Source: JAWLGW01 sp964569055
GTDB taxonomy: Bacteria; Planctomycetota; J058
Length of the DNA: 16,381 nucleotides
Assembly: GCA_964569055.1 (NCBI GenBank)
Contig: CAZMSZ010000148.1
Span: 1 to 16,381, forward strand
Reading direction: 5' to 3'
The notes beneath the pieces are model-generated. The model had not been told where the DNA came from. It saw only the letters and a program-made list of their open reading frames with translations, and did no database searches. Of the stretch, positions 1-9,229 are shown piece after piece (the stretch's first letter is position 1; each line of letters opens with the position of its first letter). The translations under genes were made by a program, and so were the position numbers.

Positions 1-2093
<2,093 letters not shown>

Positions 2094-2132
2094 GCCACGA
2101 GCCTACCGCGAGCCCCGCGCGGGCGCAGGCGC

Positions 2133-2164
2133 GGCCGGCCGACAGCGCGCCTGTCGAGCCGGCC
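2133..2164. promoter_or_regulatory. Strong inverted repeat upstream of the kinase gene
   Basis: The arms GGCCGGCCGACAG (2133-2145) and CTGTCGAGCCGGCC (2151-2164) pair over 13 bp with one bulged A (2157) and a 5-nt CGCGC loop. It sits about 40 bp ahead of the kinase ATG, inside the 241-bp region between the kinase and the divergent gene at 2335. It could be an operator or a folded 5' leader of the kinase transcript. There is no T-run beside it, so a classical intrinsic terminator is unlikely. I could not place a convincing -35/-10 pair in this gap. Confidence 0.5.
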
Positions 2165-2334
2165 CGCGCTGCCCCGCAGGCCGGCCTTACAGGCTCACGG
2201 CCATGAGGCCGAGCTGAAAGGAGGCGTTTCGTTCACACCACCCTCAAGTCACGACCCCGCAGGCTCGTGGGAGCGCGCGCCGCGCGGCTCTCGGCTCGCT
2301 CAGGCCTCCGACGGAAGGAAGGAAGAGGAGCCAA

Positions 2335-4854
2335 ATGAACCTGCGTTTCGTCTCTGTGTTGGTGCTGCTGGGGGCGCTGGGCTGCAACGACGGCTCGAAC
2401 CGGCGCGCTTCGATCGACGCCGCGGCGCTCGCGATCGCGCACGACGACGTGCCGCTGATCGCGAGCCCCGGCGAGGGGACCGTCGACTCCGAGGATCCGG
2501 CCGAGGTCGTCGGCTGGGGCGAGCTGCGACGCCGGACGCTGGCCGACGGGAGGGTCGTCGCCGAGGTGGCGGCCGAGGACGGGGAGGTCTATCGGCTGGC
2601 GAACGCGGCGGTGACGGCCGAGCTGGCCGACGGAGCCGAGGTGCGCTTCGCCGGCGCGCTCCGTCCCAACCACGACGACGGCGACGGGTCCCGGGCGCTG
2701 CTCGCCACCTCGCTCGTGGCCGGCGCGCCGCGGCGCGCCGTGCGCCCGCTCGTCCCTGCGCCGGCGGACGGCGCGCTCCTGGCGACGCCTGCCGCGCTGC
2801 CCGCGACGCTGCTGCTGAGCGCCACCGCGGCGACCGCGGCGCCCACCGCGGGGGCGCCCGGAGCGGCGCCGGCTGCTGCTGGGGCCGCGCCCGCGCTCGA
2901 GCTGCCGCCCCCCTGGGCCTCGCGCCACGGCATGTCTGCGGCCGAGTATCAGCAGCAGGCCGAGGCGCTGCGCGACAAGGGCTTCCGCCCCGTCGCGGTC
3001 CACGCCGCGGGCGACGTGGACGAGGCGAGCTTCACCGCGATCTGGATCAAGGACGGCAAGCCCAACGCCGCGATCCACGGCCGCAGCAGCGACGGCTACG
3101 CCGCGGTGTGGCAGGACCTGGTGGTCGGCGAGGGCTACCGGCCCGTCTCGGTCTCGGCCTACGGCTCGTACCCCCACGAGCGCTACGTGGCGACCTTCGT
3201 GAAGGATGGCCGGGCCTTCGCCGCGCGCCGGCGCATGGACGAGGACGCCTACCGCTCGTGGAGCCAGACCTACGCCGCGCAGGGCCTGCGCAAGACCTGG
3301 GTCAGCGTGATCGGCTGGGGGGCGACCAAGCGGTTCGCCGCGGTGTGGGTCAAGGACGGCAAGGCCAGCCGCTCGCGCTGGGACCTCTCCGACGACGAGT
3401 TCGCCGCGGCGCGCGACGCGCTGGCGAAGGACGGCTACCGCCTGGTGAGCTGCGACGACTACGGGACGTCGCTCGCGCGCCGCTGGGCGGGCGTGTGGGT
3501 CCGCGACGCGCGCGAGGGCGCGGCCAACAACCTGACGTTCGTAGGCCAGACCTCGGCGCAGTATCAGCTCACGAGCGAGCACCTGGCCCAGGCCGGGTTC
3601 CACCCCACCTGCGCGCTGCGCGTGGGCGGGCGCTACACCTCGTCGTGGGAGGAGGACCGCGGCGACGTGCTGATCCGGGCGCGCGGCAGCGCCCTCCCCG
3701 CGCACCTCGCGGGGGTCGACGCGGCGATCCGCGCCTACATGGAGGACCGCAAGGTGCGCAACGTGTCGGTCGCGCTGCTGCGCGGCGAGCAGGTGGTGTT
3801 CGACCGCACCTACACCCGCGGCCCGCTCTCGGCCGAGGCGCGCCCCGCGAGCACGCGCTACCGCCTGGCCTCGGTCTCCAAGCCGCTCACCTCGGTGGGC
3901 GTGCTGCGCCTGGTGGACCAGGGCAAGGTCGACCTCGACGCGCGGCTCGACACCTACTTGACCGAGCTGAAGCTCCCGCTGGGGCGGCTCGACCCGCGCT
4001 TCGGGGCGGTGACGATCCGCCAGCTCCTGCAGCACCGCGGCGGCTGGGCGCGCTCCGCGATCCGCGAGGGCTACGCGTCGGGCGGCGAGGTGCTGGTCCA
4101 GAGCCAGGGCTTCGACCCCATGTATCACGACCTCACGATCCGCTGGGCCTACGGGGGCAAGCTCCCGCTCGACTCCGAGGACTACATCCGCTGGATGGCG
4201 CGCTGGAAGCGGCTCGCGTTCCAGCCGGGCCAGTACTACTGCTACTCGAACCTCGGCTACAACATCCTCGGCCGCGTGATCGAGCGGGTGACCGGCCGCA
4301 GCTACGAGGCCTACATGCGCGACGAGGTGTTCGCGCGGGCCGGGGCCTACGACTTCCGGGTGGGGCGCACCGAGCTCCACCGGCGGCTCTCGCGCGAGCC
4401 GATCTACTTCGACCCCTCCAACCGGATCGTGCTCGACCGCGGCGGCAGCGGGGAGCGCACCCCGCGGCAGTACGGCGGCTTCAACATGCCGGCCCGCGAC
4501 GCGAACGGGGGCTGGGTCGGCTCCGCGCGCGACCTCGTCAAGGTGTGCCGGGCGCTGAACGCCGGGAAGCTGCTCGCGCCGAGCACGATCACCGAGATGT
4601 GGACCCGCCCCGCCGACCCCAACACCAGCTCGGGCTTCCACTCGTACGCCCTGGGCTGGTCGGTGAGCGCCTCGGGGCTCGCCAGCCACAACGGGAGCTA
4701 CACGGGCACGCGGACCTATCTGGCCTACCGCCCCGGCGGCGTGGTCTACGCCGCGCTGACCAACCAGAACGACGGCGGCCCCGAGTGGAGCTCGCGGGGC
4801 AAGTCGCTGGCGCGCCGCCTGAACGACGCGCTCGCGGCGGTGGTGTGGCCGTAG
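2335..4854 (+). CDS. Secreted serine hydrolase: tandem-repeat region plus class C beta-lactamase-fold domain (polyglycine hydrolase-like)
   Basis: Seen: 839 residues. A hydrophobic leader ends in LGALGC (12-17), a plausible but not ideal lipobox. An uncharacterised region (30-140) and an Ala/Pro linker (150-195) follow. Five repeats of about 45 residues come next (about 200-440), each with a helix such as YxxxxxxLxxxGYRPVxV followed by xxxVWVKDGK. They match the pattern of the bacterial tandem repeat / polyglycine hydrolase-like repeat. The C-terminal domain (about 455-839) has the serine-hydrolase signatures SVSK (513-516), YSN (637-639) and HNG (785-787). Known: fungal polyglycine hydrolases pair these repeats with a beta-lactamase-like domain and cut glycine-rich linkers; the wider family includes esterases and D-aminopeptidases. 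Inference: an envelope or secreted peptidase/esterase, substrate unknown. The ATG at 2335 follows a long purine run ending in GAGGAG. The stop lies 3 bp from the convergent stop at 4858. Confidence 0.9.
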   Translation: MNLRFVSVLVLLGALGCNDGSNRRASIDAAALAIAHDDVPLIASPGEGTVDSEDPAEVVGWGELRRRTLADGRVVAEVAAEDGEVYRLANAAVTAELADGAEVRFAGALRPNHDDGDGSRALLATSLVAGAPRRAVRPLVPAPADGALLATPAALPATLLLSATAATAAPTAGAPGAAPAAAGAAPALELPPPWASRHGMSAAEYQQQAEALRDKGFRPVAVHAAGDVDEASFTAIWIKDGKPNAAIHGRSSDGYAAVWQDLVVGEGYRPVSVSAYGSYPHERYVATFVKDGRAFAARRRMDEDAYRSWSQTYAAQGLRKTWVSVIGWGATKRFAAVWVKDGKASRSRWDLSDDEFAAARDALAKDGYRLVSCDDYGTSLARRWAGVWVRDAREGAANNLTFVGQTSAQYQLTSEHLAQAGFHPTCALRVGGRYTSSWEEDRGDVLIRARGSALPAHLAGVDAAIRAYMEDRKVRNVSVALLRGEQVVFDRTYTRGPLSAEARPASTRYRLASVSKPLTSVGVLRLVDQGKVDLDARLDTYLTELKLPLGRLDPRFGAVTIRQLLQHRGGWARSAIREGYASGGEVLVQSQGFDPMYHDLTIRWAYGGKLPLDSEDYIRWMARWKRLAFQPGQYYCYSNLGYNILGRVIERVTGRSYEAYMRDEVFARAGAYDFRVGRTELHRRLSREPIYFDPSNRIVLDRGGSGERTPRQYGGFNMPARDANGGWVGSARDLVKVCRALNAGKLLAPSTITEMWTRPADPNTSSGFHSYALGWSVSASGLASHNGSYTGTRTYLAYRPGGVVYAALTNQNDGGPEWSSRGKSLARRLNDALAAVVWP

Positions 4855-4857
4855 TGC

Positions 4858-5346
4858 CTACCGCACCTCGAGCCCGGCGACGGCCTGGGCCAGCGCCGGC
4901 TCGAGCTCGCTGAACGCCTCGCGCTCGCCGCCCGCCTCCACCAGCAGCAGGCGTGGCGGCGAGAGCGCGCCGCCGGGCGCGGTGAACAGCGTGACCCAGT
5001 AGGTGTAGGCGCGTCCGCCCTCGTCACGGCCGAAGCAGAGCCGGACGCCCTCCTCGCCGCTGGCGGCGCGGACCGGCTCCTCGCCCACGAGCGCGTAGCC
5101 CTTGCCGACGCGCAGCCGCTCGCGCACGGCGTCGCGCCAGAAGGCGAGCGTGCCCTGGCGCTCGTTGGGGAGCTCGCGCACCCCGAGCACCACCCCGTCG
5201 GCGCTGGTGGCGCGCAGGGCCCAGCCCGAGCCGCGCCGCGGCTCGAGCAGCAGGAAGTCGGCGGGCGGCTCGAGCGCGAAGCCCGGGCCGGCGCAGCCGG
5301 CGGCGAGGAGCAGGAAGGAGGCGAGGGCGGCGCGGAGCGGGTTCAT
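4858..5346 (-). CDS. Small predicted lipoprotein of unknown function
   Basis: Seen: 162 residues. The N-terminal signal has a good lipobox, LAAGC (C18), so the mature protein should be lipid-anchored. The rest is an alpha/beta-looking domain of about 140 residues with segments such as WALRATSADGVVLGVRELPN and AYTYWVTLFTAPG; I recognise no catalytic motif. The start at 5346 is chosen because it gives the lipoprotein signal directly and has GGTGA 5 nt upstream. The same frame stays open far upstream, but that part is antisense to the next gene. It begins 5 bp after the stop of the DUF4349 gene and is probably co-transcribed with it, so the two may act together in the envelope. Function is not assigned. 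Confidence 0.82.
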   Translation of the reverse strand: MNPLRAALASFLLLAAGCAGPGFALEPPADFLLLEPRRGSGWALRATSADGVVLGVRELPNERQGTLAFWRDAVRERLRVGKGYALVGEEPVRAASGEEGVRLCFGRDEGGRAYTYWVTLFTAPGGALSPPRLLLVEAGGEREAFSELEPALAQAVAGLEVR

Positions 5347-5351
5347 GGGCG

Positions 5352-6248
5352 TCACCGGAGGTCCAAGAGGGTTGGGAGGCCGAGCTGGTCGAGCCAGGCG
5401 AAGGGGAGCTGCACGCTGGCCGGCGCGTCGGGGGTGGCGCGCGGGCGCGGGCGGAACCGGATCGAGAGCGTGGAGTAGGCCAGGCGGTCCTCGAAGAAGC
5501 GCAGCCGCCCCTTGAGCGCCTCGATCGTGCCAGTCACGGTCGCGAGCTCGCGCTGGACCTCGAGCGCCTCCTCGACCGTGGCGGCCTTCTGCAGCAGCTC
5601 CTCGAGGCGAGCGCGCACCACCTCGGCGTTGCGCAGGCGGACGGTCAGGTCGCGGAACTCCTCGGTCACGTCGAGCGCCCGCACGTCGCGGTGGAGCACG
5701 TCGCCGAGCTCCTCCAGCCGGGCGACCGCGTCGTGGAATCGGCTGGCAGGGACGCGCAGCGTCAGCGCCTCGTCGCTCCGCGCGGCGAGGAACCCGCCCA
5801 GCTCCTGCGTCAACGCCAGCAGCGCGCGCTGGGTGGGCGCCACCTCGAACACCGCCAGGGTGAAGCTCGCGGTGTAGATCAGGAGCGGGCTGCTCCGGCC
5901 CGGCTGGACCGCCGTGTCGGCCGGCTTGAGGCCGCGCGAGGCGCCGGTGGCGGGCGGCGTGGCGGGCGCCGGGCCGCCGACCCGGCGCTCCCGCCGGGGC
6001 TGCTCGTCTGGCGGCGCGGCGTCGGGAGCCGGCGGCGCGGGAGCCGGCTCCGCCTGGGCGAGCAGCTCGCCGCCCCAGGCCTCGTGCTCGGCGAGCGGTT
6101 CGGCGGGGGTCCCGGTGTCGGCCTGCGACCAGCTCCCCCCTGCCGGCGGCGGCGCCGGCACCGCGGTCCAGGCGTCCCTCACCTCCAGCGACCCGCAGCC
6201 GACGTTGACCACCCCGGCCGCGGCCAGGACCCACGCGCTCCACCTCAT
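5352..6248 (-). CDS. DUF4349-family envelope protein
   Basis: Seen: 298 residues. The hydrophobic N-terminus ends near VNVGC (C18), possibly a weak lipobox. A long Pro/Ala-rich linker (about 28-118) precedes the DUF4349 domain (about 120-265). Typical segments are LLIYTASFTLAVFEV, LRVPASRFHDAVARLEELG, RDVRALDVTEEFRDLTVRL and a coiled-coil stretch (205-252) ending in RLRFFEDRLAYSTLSIRF. Many DUF4349 proteins carry a membrane helix after the domain. Here only about 30 residues follow and none is a clear helix, so anchoring would depend on the N-terminus. The role of the family is poorly known. The ATG at 6248 has AGGTG just upstream. It heads a probable two-gene operon with the lipoprotein ending at 4858 and is divergent from the gene at 6455. 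Confidence 0.87.
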   Translation of the reverse strand: MRWSAWVLAAAGVVNVGCGSLEVRDAWTAVPAPPPAGGSWSQADTGTPAEPLAEHEAWGGELLAQAEPAPAPPAPDAAPPDEQPRRERRVGGPAPATPPATGASRGLKPADTAVQPGRSSPLLIYTASFTLAVFEVAPTQRALLALTQELGGFLAARSDEALTLRVPASRFHDAVARLEELGDVLHRDVRALDVTEEFRDLTVRLRNAEVVRARLEELLQKAATVEEALEVQRELATVTGTIEALKGRLRFFEDRLAYSTLSIRFRPRPRATPDAPASVQLPFAWLDQLGLPTLLDLR

Positions 6249-6307
6249 GTGCACCTCGCTCGCCGCCCTCGACCGGGCGGCGCGGCGCGCGATTCGATCG
6301 CTCCTCG

Positions 6308-6328
6308 GCTGGCGCAAACCGCGCCAGC
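6308..6328. promoter_or_regulatory. Perfect 8-bp inverted repeat in a divergent intergenic region
   Basis: The arms GCTGGCGC (6308-6315) and GCGCCAGC (6321-6328) are fully complementary with a 5-nt AAACC spacer. It lies in the 206-bp gap between the divergent starts at 6248 and 6455, 60 bp from one and 127 bp from the other. The size and symmetry suit a dimeric repressor operator shared by both promoters. At this GC content a chance origin cannot be excluded, and I found no clear -35/-10 pair beside it. Confidence 0.4.
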
Positions 6329-6454
6329 GCTGGATGCCTCCGCGCCACGCCCCACGGCCGCGCGCGCGGAGTATCGTGGGCCGCTCCCGTTCCGCGCCTC
6401 CGTTCGCCGCGGCACCCATGTTGCTGCGCGGGAGGCTCATTGGAGGCATAGCGC

Positions 6455-7615
6455 ATGACCCGCGTCCTCGGTGTTCTCGTCCTCGTGGCCCTGACGTCCC
6501 TCCCCGCCGCGCCGGCGCGCGCGGGCGAGCAGGACCAGGCGATGTACGGCAAGGCTCTGCAGTTCTTGCTCAAGAACCAGCACGCCAACGGCTCGTTCGG
6601 GCAGGTGCCCGGCCAGCCCCCGGGCGAGGTCGGGATCACCGCGCTGGTGGTCAAGGCGCTGGCCGACGCGCCCGAGTCGTTCCGCGCGCAGGCGCGCCCG
6701 GCGGCGGAGAAGGCGGCCGCGTGGATGCTCGCCCAGCAGCAGGAGGACGGCTCGTTCAGCCCGGCGCGCTCGGGCCTGAGCACCTACCGCACGGCGCTGT
6801 CGATCACCGCGCTGAGCGCGCTGGATCGGGCCAAGTACCGCGAGCAGGTGGCGCGCGCCGCCACCTGGCTCAAGGCCGATCAATACGACGAGAAGGACGG
6901 CGTGAACCCCGACAGCCCGTACTACGGGGGCTACGGCTACGACGAGCGCGGCGCCAAGCCGGGCGCCGACATGTCGAACACGATCATGGCGCTCGAGGCG
7001 CTCAAGGAGGCGGGGATCTCCCCCGACGACCCGGTGTTCAAGCGGGCGCTCAAGTTCCTCGAGCGCAGCCAGAACAACAGCGAGACCAACCCGGGCGTCG
7101 GCGGGCTGAAGCCCAAGGACGATGGCGGGTTCATCTACGACCCCGGCCTCGATCGCAACAAGAGCGCCATGACCGAGAACGCCGACGGCACGCGCAGCTT
7201 CGAGTCGTACGCCTCCATGACGTACGGCGGGCTGATGTCGCTGCTCTACGCGGGCGCGACCAAGGAGGACCCGCGCGTCCAGGCGGCCCTGCGCTGGATC
7301 TCCAACAACTACACGCTCGAGGAGAACTACGGGCTCGGCACCCGGCAGCAGGACCCCAAGGCGGCCCAGCAGGGCCTCTACTACTACTACTACGTGTTCG
7401 CCAAGAGCCTCGACGCGCTGGGCATGCCCACCCTGAAGACCGCGCAGGGCGAGCGGCGCTGGGCGCGCGACCTGTGCGACGCGCTGCTGGCGCGCCAGGG
7501 GGCGGACGGCTCGTTCAAGAACGCGCACGACCGGTGGTGGGAGTCGGACCCGGTGCTGGTGACCGCCTACGTGCTGAACGCGCTCAACGACGCGCTGCCG
7601 CGCCTCGAGAAGTAG
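6455..7615 (+). CDS. Secreted terpene cyclase/prenyltransferase-fold (alpha/alpha toroid) protein
   Basis: Seen: 386 residues. A clear signal peptide ends in ARA-GEQ (cleavage after about 23). Repeated helix pairs with Q-x(n)-DGSF turns follow, at FLLKNQHANGSFGQ (37-50), WMLAQQQEDGSFSP (90-103), a diverged copy near 201-226 and LLARQGADGSFKN (344-356). Other segments are YYGGYGYDERG (156-166) and SYASMTYGGLMSLLYAG (251-267). Known: this pattern is the squalene-cyclase / prenyltransferase-beta / alpha-2-macroglobulin toroid. Not seen: the DXDD acid motif of squalene-hopene cyclases, and the protein is short and exported. Inference: a binding or scaffold protein of the cell surface or periplasm rather than a cyclase. 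The ATG at 6455 has GGAGG 8 nt upstream. The inositol phosphate synthase gene starts 27 bp downstream, suggesting co-transcription. Fold is firm, function unknown. Confidence 0.88.
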   Translation: MTRVLGVLVLVALTSLPAAPARAGEQDQAMYGKALQFLLKNQHANGSFGQVPGQPPGEVGITALVVKALADAPESFRAQARPAAEKAAAWMLAQQQEDGSFSPARSGLSTYRTALSITALSALDRAKYREQVARAATWLKADQYDEKDGVNPDSPYYGGYGYDERGAKPGADMSNTIMALEALKEAGISPDDPVFKRALKFLERSQNNSETNPGVGGLKPKDDGGFIYDPGLDRNKSAMTENADGTRSFESYASMTYGGLMSLLYAGATKEDPRVQAALRWISNNYTLEENYGLGTRQQDPKAAQQGLYYYYYVFAKSLDALGMPTLKTAQGERRWARDLCDALLARQGADGSFKNAHDRWWESDPVLVTAYVLNALNDALPRLEK

Positions 7616-7642
7616 GCTCGGAGCGCGGGGAAGGAGGACGAC

Positions 7643-8833
7643 GTGCGAGTCGGGGTGTGGATCGTGGGCGCGCTCGGCGACGTGGCCACCACCGCGGTGG
7701 TCGGGGCGGCCGCCGTGGCGCGCGGCCTGGCGCCCCCGACCGGGCTCGTGACGGCGGACCCGCGCTGGGGCGAGCTCGACCTCGTCCCGCTGGACGCGCT
7801 GGTGTTCGGCGGCCACGACGTGCGCGAGGGCGACCCCCGCGAGGGGGCGCGCGCGCTCGCGGCCGCCGGAGTGATCCCGGCTCCCCTGGTGGAGGCGGTG
7901 GCGGACGCGCTCGCCGCCTACGGCGAGCGGATCCGCCCGGGCGTGGCGTTCGGGGGCAGCGAGCTGGTCGGCCGCCTGTCCTCGGCGGCCACCCGCGAGC
8001 GCCAGGCGCTCGGCCCGCGCGCGGCGCTCGCCGCGGTCCGCCGCGACCTGGCCGGGTTCCGCGAGCGCGAGGGGCTCGATCGGGTGGTCGTGGTGGCGCT
8101 GGCCTCGACCGAGCCGCGCTGCGCGCCCACCGGGCTGGAGCGCGCCGAGGACGTGCGCGCGCGCCTGGCCGCCGACGCGCCGGGGCTCCCGGCGAGCACG
8201 CTGTACGCGCTGGCCGCGCTCGAGGAGGGCTGCGCCTACGTCAACTTCACCCCCTCGCTGGGCGCCGCGCCCGCGGGGGTGCAGGCGATCGCGCTCGAGC
8301 GCGGCGTGCCGCACATGGGCTCGGACGGCAAGACCGGGCAGACGCTGCTGCGGACCACGCTCGCGCCCATGTTCCGCGACCGCAACCTCGAGGTGCTCTC
8401 CTGGGCGGGGTTCAACATCCTAGGCAACCGCGACGGCGCGGTGCTCGACGAGCCCGACGCGAACGCGGCCAAGACCGTGGGCAAGGACCGGGTCCTCGGC
8501 GCGATCCTGGGCGAGCGGCTCGGCACCTCGCTGACCCGGATCGACTACGTCCCCTCGCTCGGCGACTGGAAGACCGCCTGGGACCACGTCCACTTCGCGG
8601 GCTTCCTCGGCACCCGCATGCAGCTCGAGCTGACCTGGCGCGGCGCCGACAGCGCGCTCGCCGCCCCGCTGGTGCTCGACCTCGCCCGCCTGCTCGAGCT
8701 GGCCCACCGCCGCGGGCGCGCCGGCCTGCAGGAGGGGCTGGCCTGCTTCTTCAAGACGCCGCTCGGGACCGACGAGCAGGCGTTCCCCGCGCAGATGCAG
8801 ATGCTGGAGCGGTATCTGGAAGAGCTGCGCTGA
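7643..8833 (+). CDS. ino1: myo-Inositol-1-phosphate synthase (L-myo-inositol-1-phosphate synthase)
   Basis: It converts D-glucose 6-phosphate to 1L-myo-inositol 1-phosphate with bound NAD+, in the cytoplasm. Seen: 396 residues. The N-terminal NAD-binding turn is GALGDVATT (9-17). Family blocks follow: VNFTPSLGA (200-208), MGSDGKTGQTLLRT (225-238, with the candidate catalytic lysine K230), FNILGNRDGAVLDEPD (257-272) and DYVPSLGDWKTAWDH (301-315). Length and motifs fit the shorter prokaryotic branch. The start is GTG at 7643 with AAGGAGG exactly 5 nt upstream, which decides it. It follows the secreted toroid gene by 27 bp. Inositol phosphate may feed phosphoinositide lipids, compatible solutes or inositol glycans; no partner enzyme (inositol monophosphatase, PI or PIP synthase) is in the window, so the branch is open. 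Downstream is the hairpin-repeat region. Confidence 0.93.
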   Translation: MRVGVWIVGALGDVATTAVVGAAAVARGLAPPTGLVTADPRWGELDLVPLDALVFGGHDVREGDPREGARALAAAGVIPAPLVEAVADALAAYGERIRPGVAFGGSELVGRLSSAATRERQALGPRAALAAVRRDLAGFREREGLDRVVVVALASTEPRCAPTGLERAEDVRARLAADAPGLPASTLYALAALEEGCAYVNFTPSLGAAPAGVQAIALERGVPHMGSDGKTGQTLLRTTLAPMFRDRNLEVLSWAGFNILGNRDGAVLDEPDANAAKTVGKDRVLGAILGERLGTSLTRIDYVPSLGDWKTAWDHVHFAGFLGTRMQLELTWRGADSALAAPLVLDLARLLELAHRRGRAGLQEGLACFFKTPLGTDEQAFPAQMQMLERYLEELR

Positions 8834-9013
8834 GCGCGACTCCGAGAGCTCGTGGCGGACGGCTTCCGTCGAGGACGAGTCCGAGACCGCCAAGGAAGAG
8901 CTGTCGCTCACGAGGGCGCCGCGTGAGGATCGACCGCCGAGCGCGCCGAGAAGAGCTGTCGCTCACGAGGGCAGCTCCCCCGCGTGAGGATCGATCGCCG
9001 AGCGCGCCGAGAA

Positions 9014-9038
9014 GAGCTGTCGCTCACGAGGACAGCTC
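9014..9038. terminator. Candidate stem-loop (repeat unit 3)
   Basis: The arms GAGCTGTC (9014-9021) and GACAGCTC (9031-9038) pair perfectly over 8 bp with a 9-nt loop. Being symmetric, it folds in either transcript of the converging ino1 and PPTase genes. No U-run follows, so any terminator role is tentative. Confidence 0.35.
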
Positions 9039-9129
9039 CCCCGCGTGAGGGATCGACCGCCAAGAGCGCCAAGAGCGCCAAGGAAGAGCTGTCGCTGCCG
9101 GATTCCTCCTCGGCCCGCCAAGTGCGCCA

Positions 9130-9157
9130 AGGAGCTGTCGCTCGAGTGACAGCTCCT
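9130..9157. terminator. Candidate bidirectional stem-loop nearest the PPTase stop (repeat unit 5)
   Basis: The arms AGGAGCTGTC (9130-9139) and GACAGCTCCT (9148-9157) are perfectly complementary over 10 bp with an 8-nt loop; a G-U and a C-G pair can extend it to a TCGA tetraloop. Flanking CCA (9127-9129) and TGG (9161-9163) can add pairs outside. It is the strongest hairpin in the cluster, 73 bp beyond the PPTase stop, placed to stop transcripts from either side. No T-tract is present. Confidence 0.45.
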
Positions 9158-9229
9158 CCTTGGCTGGAGTCCGAGTCCGACTCCGCCGAGGGCGGAGGCG
9201 CCGCCGGAACGGGAGGGGCAGCGTCTCAA

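Larger units (their letters stand above)
8891..9163. repeat. Five-copy hairpin repeat cluster with core GAGCTGTCGCTC
   Basis: Cores beginning GAAGAGCTGTCGCTC occur at 8895, 8950, 9011 and 9083, with a fifth copy, GAGCTGTCGCTC, at 9132; spacing is 55, 61, 72 and 49 bp. Units 2 and 3 also share CCGAGCGCGCCGAGAA before the core and CCCCCGCGTGAGG after it. Units 2, 3 and 5 end in a complementary arm (GGCAGCTC 8970-8977, GACAGCTC 9031-9038, GACAGCTCCT 9148-9157) and can form stem-loops. Units 1 and 4 have lost the right arm. CGCCAAG-type direct repeats lie between units (for example 9058-9082). The spacers resemble each other, so this is not a CRISPR array. It may be a REP-like family, a degenerate mobile repeat or a bidirectional transcription barrier. 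Confidence 0.72.
8834..9229. other. 396-bp gene-free convergent spacer filled with diverged repeats
   Basis: The ino1 stop and the PPTase stop face each other across this stretch. Short open frames cross it in several phases, but their products are only the repeats translated (runs like SAKSAKEELSL on one strand, FLGALGALGG on the other), with no credible ribosome site. It opens with a small hairpin, GACGG-CTT-CCGTC (8858-8870), 24 nt after the ino1 stop. The repeat cluster follows, then a GAGTCCGAGTCCGACTCC run near 9167-9184. No T-tract marks a classical intrinsic terminator. Confidence 0.75.

Noticed and set aside
2233..4689. An 818-codon minus-strand open frame under the hydrolase gene
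   Set aside because: It is exactly opposite a gene with clear catalytic motifs. Its residues are the Arg/Val/His/Ala-rich mirror of GC-rich codons.
4858..6783. Reading the small lipoprotein as a 641-residue protein with a long N-terminus
   Set aside because: The upstream part is out of frame over the DUF4349 gene and partly antisense to the 6455 gene. The ATG at 5346 gives a clean lipobox and follows the upstream stop by 5 bp.
6455..7615. Squalene-hopene cyclase
   Set aside because: The protein is about half the length of such cyclases, lacks a DXDD motif and has a signal peptide.
5914..9048. A 1044-codon plus-strand open frame
   Set aside because: It overlaps the DUF4349 gene in antisense, the toroid gene and ino1 out of frame, and then the repeats. 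Its composition is Arg/Gly/Ala-rich, with no motif or ribosome site.
8891..9163. CRISPR array
   Set aside because: The cores are short, the period varies from 49 to 72 bp, the intervening sequences resemble one another, and no cas gene is near.
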